Below, piece by piece: positions 62,288-64,000 of a stretch of DNA of 64,000 bases. Within the stretch, counting starts at the first letter, position 1. Every line of letters begins with the position of its first letter. Made by a program: the position numbers and the translations under genes. The notes below the pieces were generated by a model. That model did no database searches, was not told the origin of the DNA, and saw only the letters and a program-made list of their open reading frames with translations. The stretch comes from Pseudomonas guariconensis (GTDB lineage Bacteria; Pseudomonadota; Gammaproteobacteria; Pseudomonadales; Pseudomonadaceae): NCBI RefSeq assembly GCF_015680235.1, contig NZ_JADLJL010000002.1, forward strand, positions 124,001 to 188,000. The letters are read 5' to 3'.

Positions 62288-62896
62288 ATGACTGATTTAC
62301 TGACCCGGCGTGCTGTCGTCGCCGGGATGGGCGTGCTGGGGCTTGGCCTGCTGGCGGGCTGCAACCCGGCCCGGGGGCTCGAGTTCAAGTACGGCAAGAA
62401 CATGAGCAACGAAATCCTCGGCCGCAAGTTCCGGCTCAAGGACACCCAAGGCAACGAACGCACCCTGTCGAGCTTCTATGGCTCGATGCCGATGATCTTC
62501 TTCGGGTTCACCCAGTGCCCCGCCGTCTGCCCGACCACCCTGGCGCGTGCCGCGCAGATCAGGAGACTGCTCAGGGGCCGCGACCGTGACCTGTTCCAGG
62601 TGGTGCTCATCACCCTGGACCCGGAGCGTGACACCCCGGAAGTGCTCGATGCCTACGTCAAGGCCTTCGACCCCTCGTTCACCGCGCTCACCGGCACCCC
62701 CGAGGAAATCGCCGAGGTGGCCAAGGAGTTCAAGGTGTTCTACGAAAAAGTCCCGGCGGGTGATACCTACACCATCTCTCATTCGTCCACCAGCTACGTC
62801 TACGATACACGTGGCACCCTGCGACTGAGCCTCGGCCACTCCCTGACTGCCAAGGAATGCGCCGAAGACCTGGTCACCCTGATGGAGATCTGCTAA
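62288..62896 (+). CDS. SCO1/SenC-type copper lipoprotein
   Basis: The ATG at 62288 gives 202 residues. The N-terminus has a twin-arginine-like RRAVVAGMG and lipobox LAGC with Cys25. The thioredoxin-like domain has Cys77 and Cys81 in CPAVC and His165, the copper-binding set of SCO proteins. It probably helps copper insertion into a cytochrome oxidase at the periplasmic face. It overlaps the next gene by one base. Confidence 0.88.
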   Translation: MTDLLTRRAVVAGMGVLGLGLLAGCNPARGLEFKYGKNMSNEILGRKFRLKDTQGNERTLSSFYGSMPMIFFGFTQCPAVCPTTLARAAQIRRLLRGRDRDLFQVVLITLDPERDTPEVLDAYVKAFDPSFTALTGTPEEIAEVAKEFKVFYEKVPAGDTYTISHSSTSYVYDTRGTLRLSLGHSLTAKECAEDLVTLMEIC

Positions 62897-63378
62897 TGGC
62901 TGTTTCACTGCAACCTATCAAACGCGGCCTGGTCGCCCTGGCGCTGATGGGCCTGGCCCTGCCGGCACTGGCCCAGACCACCGTGAGCGATGCCTGGGTA
63001 CGCGCCAGCGTGCCGCACCAGCAATCGACCGGGGCCTTCATGACCCTGACCGCCGATACCGACAGCAAGCTGGTGAGCGTTGCCTCGCCCGTGGCCAAGA
63101 CCGCGCAGGTGCATGAAATGACCATGAACGGCGACGTGATGGGCATGCGTGAGGTGAAGGCTGTGGAGTTGCCGGCCGGCAAGGCCGTGAGCCTGGACCC
63201 GAGCGGCTACCACGTGATGCTCATGGGCCTGGCCAAGCAGGTCAAGGAAGGCGAACAGGTGCCGCTGACCCTGGTCATCGAAGACGCCAAGGGTGCCAAG
63301 CAGACCATAGAGGTGCAGGCACCCGTACGCCCGCTGGCCGCCGAAGCGGGGCATGACCACGGCCACATGCAACACTGA
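62896..63378 (+). CDS. PCu(A)C-type periplasmic copper chaperone
   Basis: This encodes 160 residues with a signal peptide (LVALALMGLALPALAQ). His73, Met84, His106 and Met108 (HEMTMNGDVMGM...GYHVML) form the Cu(I) site of the PCuAC/DUF461 family, and a His-rich tail HDHGHMQH is added. It would pass copper to oxidase together with the SCO protein upstream. Start and stop overlap (TAATG) shows coupling. Confidence 0.9.
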   Translation: MAVSLQPIKRGLVALALMGLALPALAQTTVSDAWVRASVPHQQSTGAFMTLTADTDSKLVSVASPVAKTAQVHEMTMNGDVMGMREVKAVELPAGKAVSLDPSGYHVMLMGLAKQVKEGEQVPLTLVIEDAKGAKQTIEVQAPVRPLAAEAGHDHGHMQH

Positions 63379-63412
63379 TCGTTCAAGTACCGCTGGGTTT
63401 CCCGGCATGACG

Positions 63413-63460
63413 CAAGGCCGCACCTGCAGGCACCCGGTGGGTGGCGTAGGGGCGGCCTTG
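63413..63460 (+). terminator. Hairpin after copper chaperone gene
   Basis: CAAGGCCG and CGGCCTTG form a stem around a 32-base loop, followed by TATCGTTTC. It is terminator-like but has no clear T-run. Confidence 0.4.
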
Positions 63461-63498
63461 TATCGTTTCAGGGGCGCGTAATGGCCCCATGTCACTTA

Positions 63499-63532
63499 GA
63501 CCGGCGCTCAGCTACGACCGGCGCTCAGCTAC
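63499..63532. repeat. Tandem duplication of a 17-base unit
   Basis: GACCGGCGCTCAGCTAC occurs twice head to tail. On the minus strand the stop codon of the small gene at 63525 lies in the second copy. Confidence 0.85.
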
Positions 63533-63752
63533 GAAACCTGGGTAGCGGCCGCTCGATGGTCAACGACGTCAAGGTCTTGCGCACCTGGGCATCTTCGGCT
63601 TCCAGAGCCTTGAGGCTTGCGCGGATCTTGCCAGCAGCGGGCACATCGCCCTGCCGGTCGATCCAGTCTGCAATCTCCTTGCAAGCACTGCTCAAACAGG
63701 CTTGGCGCTGGTTCATCAGCGTCAGGAGGGTGGTGAGCTCTCTATCGGACAT
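63525..63752 (-). CDS. Small uncharacterised helical protein
   Basis: This encodes 75 residues, MSDRELTTLLTLMNQRQACL and onward, strongly helical with heptad-like spacing and no membrane segment. AGGATCC precedes the ATG. Small proteins like this are common in Pseudomonas with unknown role. The family is not recognised. Confidence 0.6.
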   Translation of the reverse strand: MSDRELTTLLTLMNQRQACLSSACKEIADWIDRQGDVPAAGKIRASLKALEAEDAQVRKTLTSLTIERPLPRFRS

Positions 63753-64000
63753 GGCAGGATCCTCCGTTCAGCCCACTCAGTTTAGCAGGGGTAGGGGGTT
63801 CTGCTCGGCGCAATGCCAGGCCTGCCAAACCGGTATGCGTTACAACCGTTCATCCGACGAATAGGCGGCAAAGGCTGTATGGGCCTGCGTGCGCTGCCTG
63901 TTTATTGAAGTTCGATATTTTGTAAGTAAAACGGTATTGATCTTGAAAGGCTTGAAGTTCTTGCGTTTAACTTTTTTCTTGTGAGTGGGAAGTTTCCTAC
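63753..64000. other. Right-edge intergenic region, AT-rich at the end
   Basis: No gene is seen. The last 130 bases are AT-rich, with ATTTTGTAAGTAAAACGG and AACTTTTTTCTTGTGAGTGG. The style resembles the AT-rich leader of the RHS gene at 17835-18050. Confidence 0.4.

Noticed and set aside
1..64000. CRISPR arrays, rRNA genes and complete insertion sequences
   Set aside because: No regularly spaced direct repeats, no rRNA signature and no transposase with inverted ends were found. The repeats present are REP palindromes.

Overview
The window looks like a chromosome segment of the Pseudomonas putida group. The GC-rich coding style, the fused cysNC gene, many REP repeats with cores such as GCGGGCTTGTCCCGCGAT, and a Delta5-3-ketosteroid isomerase very close to the classical P. 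putida enzyme all point that way. Family assignments rest on reading the translations and recalling known relatives. No database search was run.

Left end (1-6623): the late part of a lambda-like prophage. It holds the tail tip protein J (cut by the window edge), two tail or fibre proteins, a fibre assembly chaperone, an endolysin-position protein and an Rz/Rz1-like spanin pair. It ends at a 3' copy of tRNA-Pro(GGG), which I read as the attachment site. Next to it (6732-8601) are broken pieces fused head to tail: an integrase without its N-terminus, a ninG piece, a holin-like piece and the 3' end of a probable host gene. This looks like a second, heavily deleted prophage at the same tRNA.

Accessory stretch (8602-12600): uncharacterised small and membrane proteins, including a tightly overlapping four-gene minus-strand operon.

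Central region (12984-20866): a LuxR-type regulator, cysNC and cysD, an SRPBCC protein and an orphan RHS protein.

Main feature (21043-61836): a nearly contiguous steroid catabolic cluster. It includes an outer-membrane DUF1302/DUF1329 pair, ketosteroid dehydrogenases, hydroxysteroid-type SDRs, the KshB reductase and ketosteroid isomerase. The A/B-ring meta-cleavage genes are hsaB, hsaA, hsaC and hsaDEGF. The HIP (C/D-ring) genes are fadD3, ipdA, ipdB, ipdC, echA20, fadA6, ipdF, fadE30 and further acyl-CoA dehydrogenases. KshA, the oxygenase partner of KshB, is not in the window. A luciferase-like monooxygenase and a sulfotransferase are unexpected members.

A 16-base imperfect palindrome, T(A/C)GTCC-N4-GGAC(T/G)A, lies about 57-98 bases upstream of the first gene of essentially every operon in this cluster and also upstream of the LuxR gene. 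This defines a candidate regulon with a likely regulator at 12984-14132.

Right end (61837-64000): REP repeats, a SCO1-type and a PCu(A)C-type copper protein, a small helical protein and an AT-rich edge.
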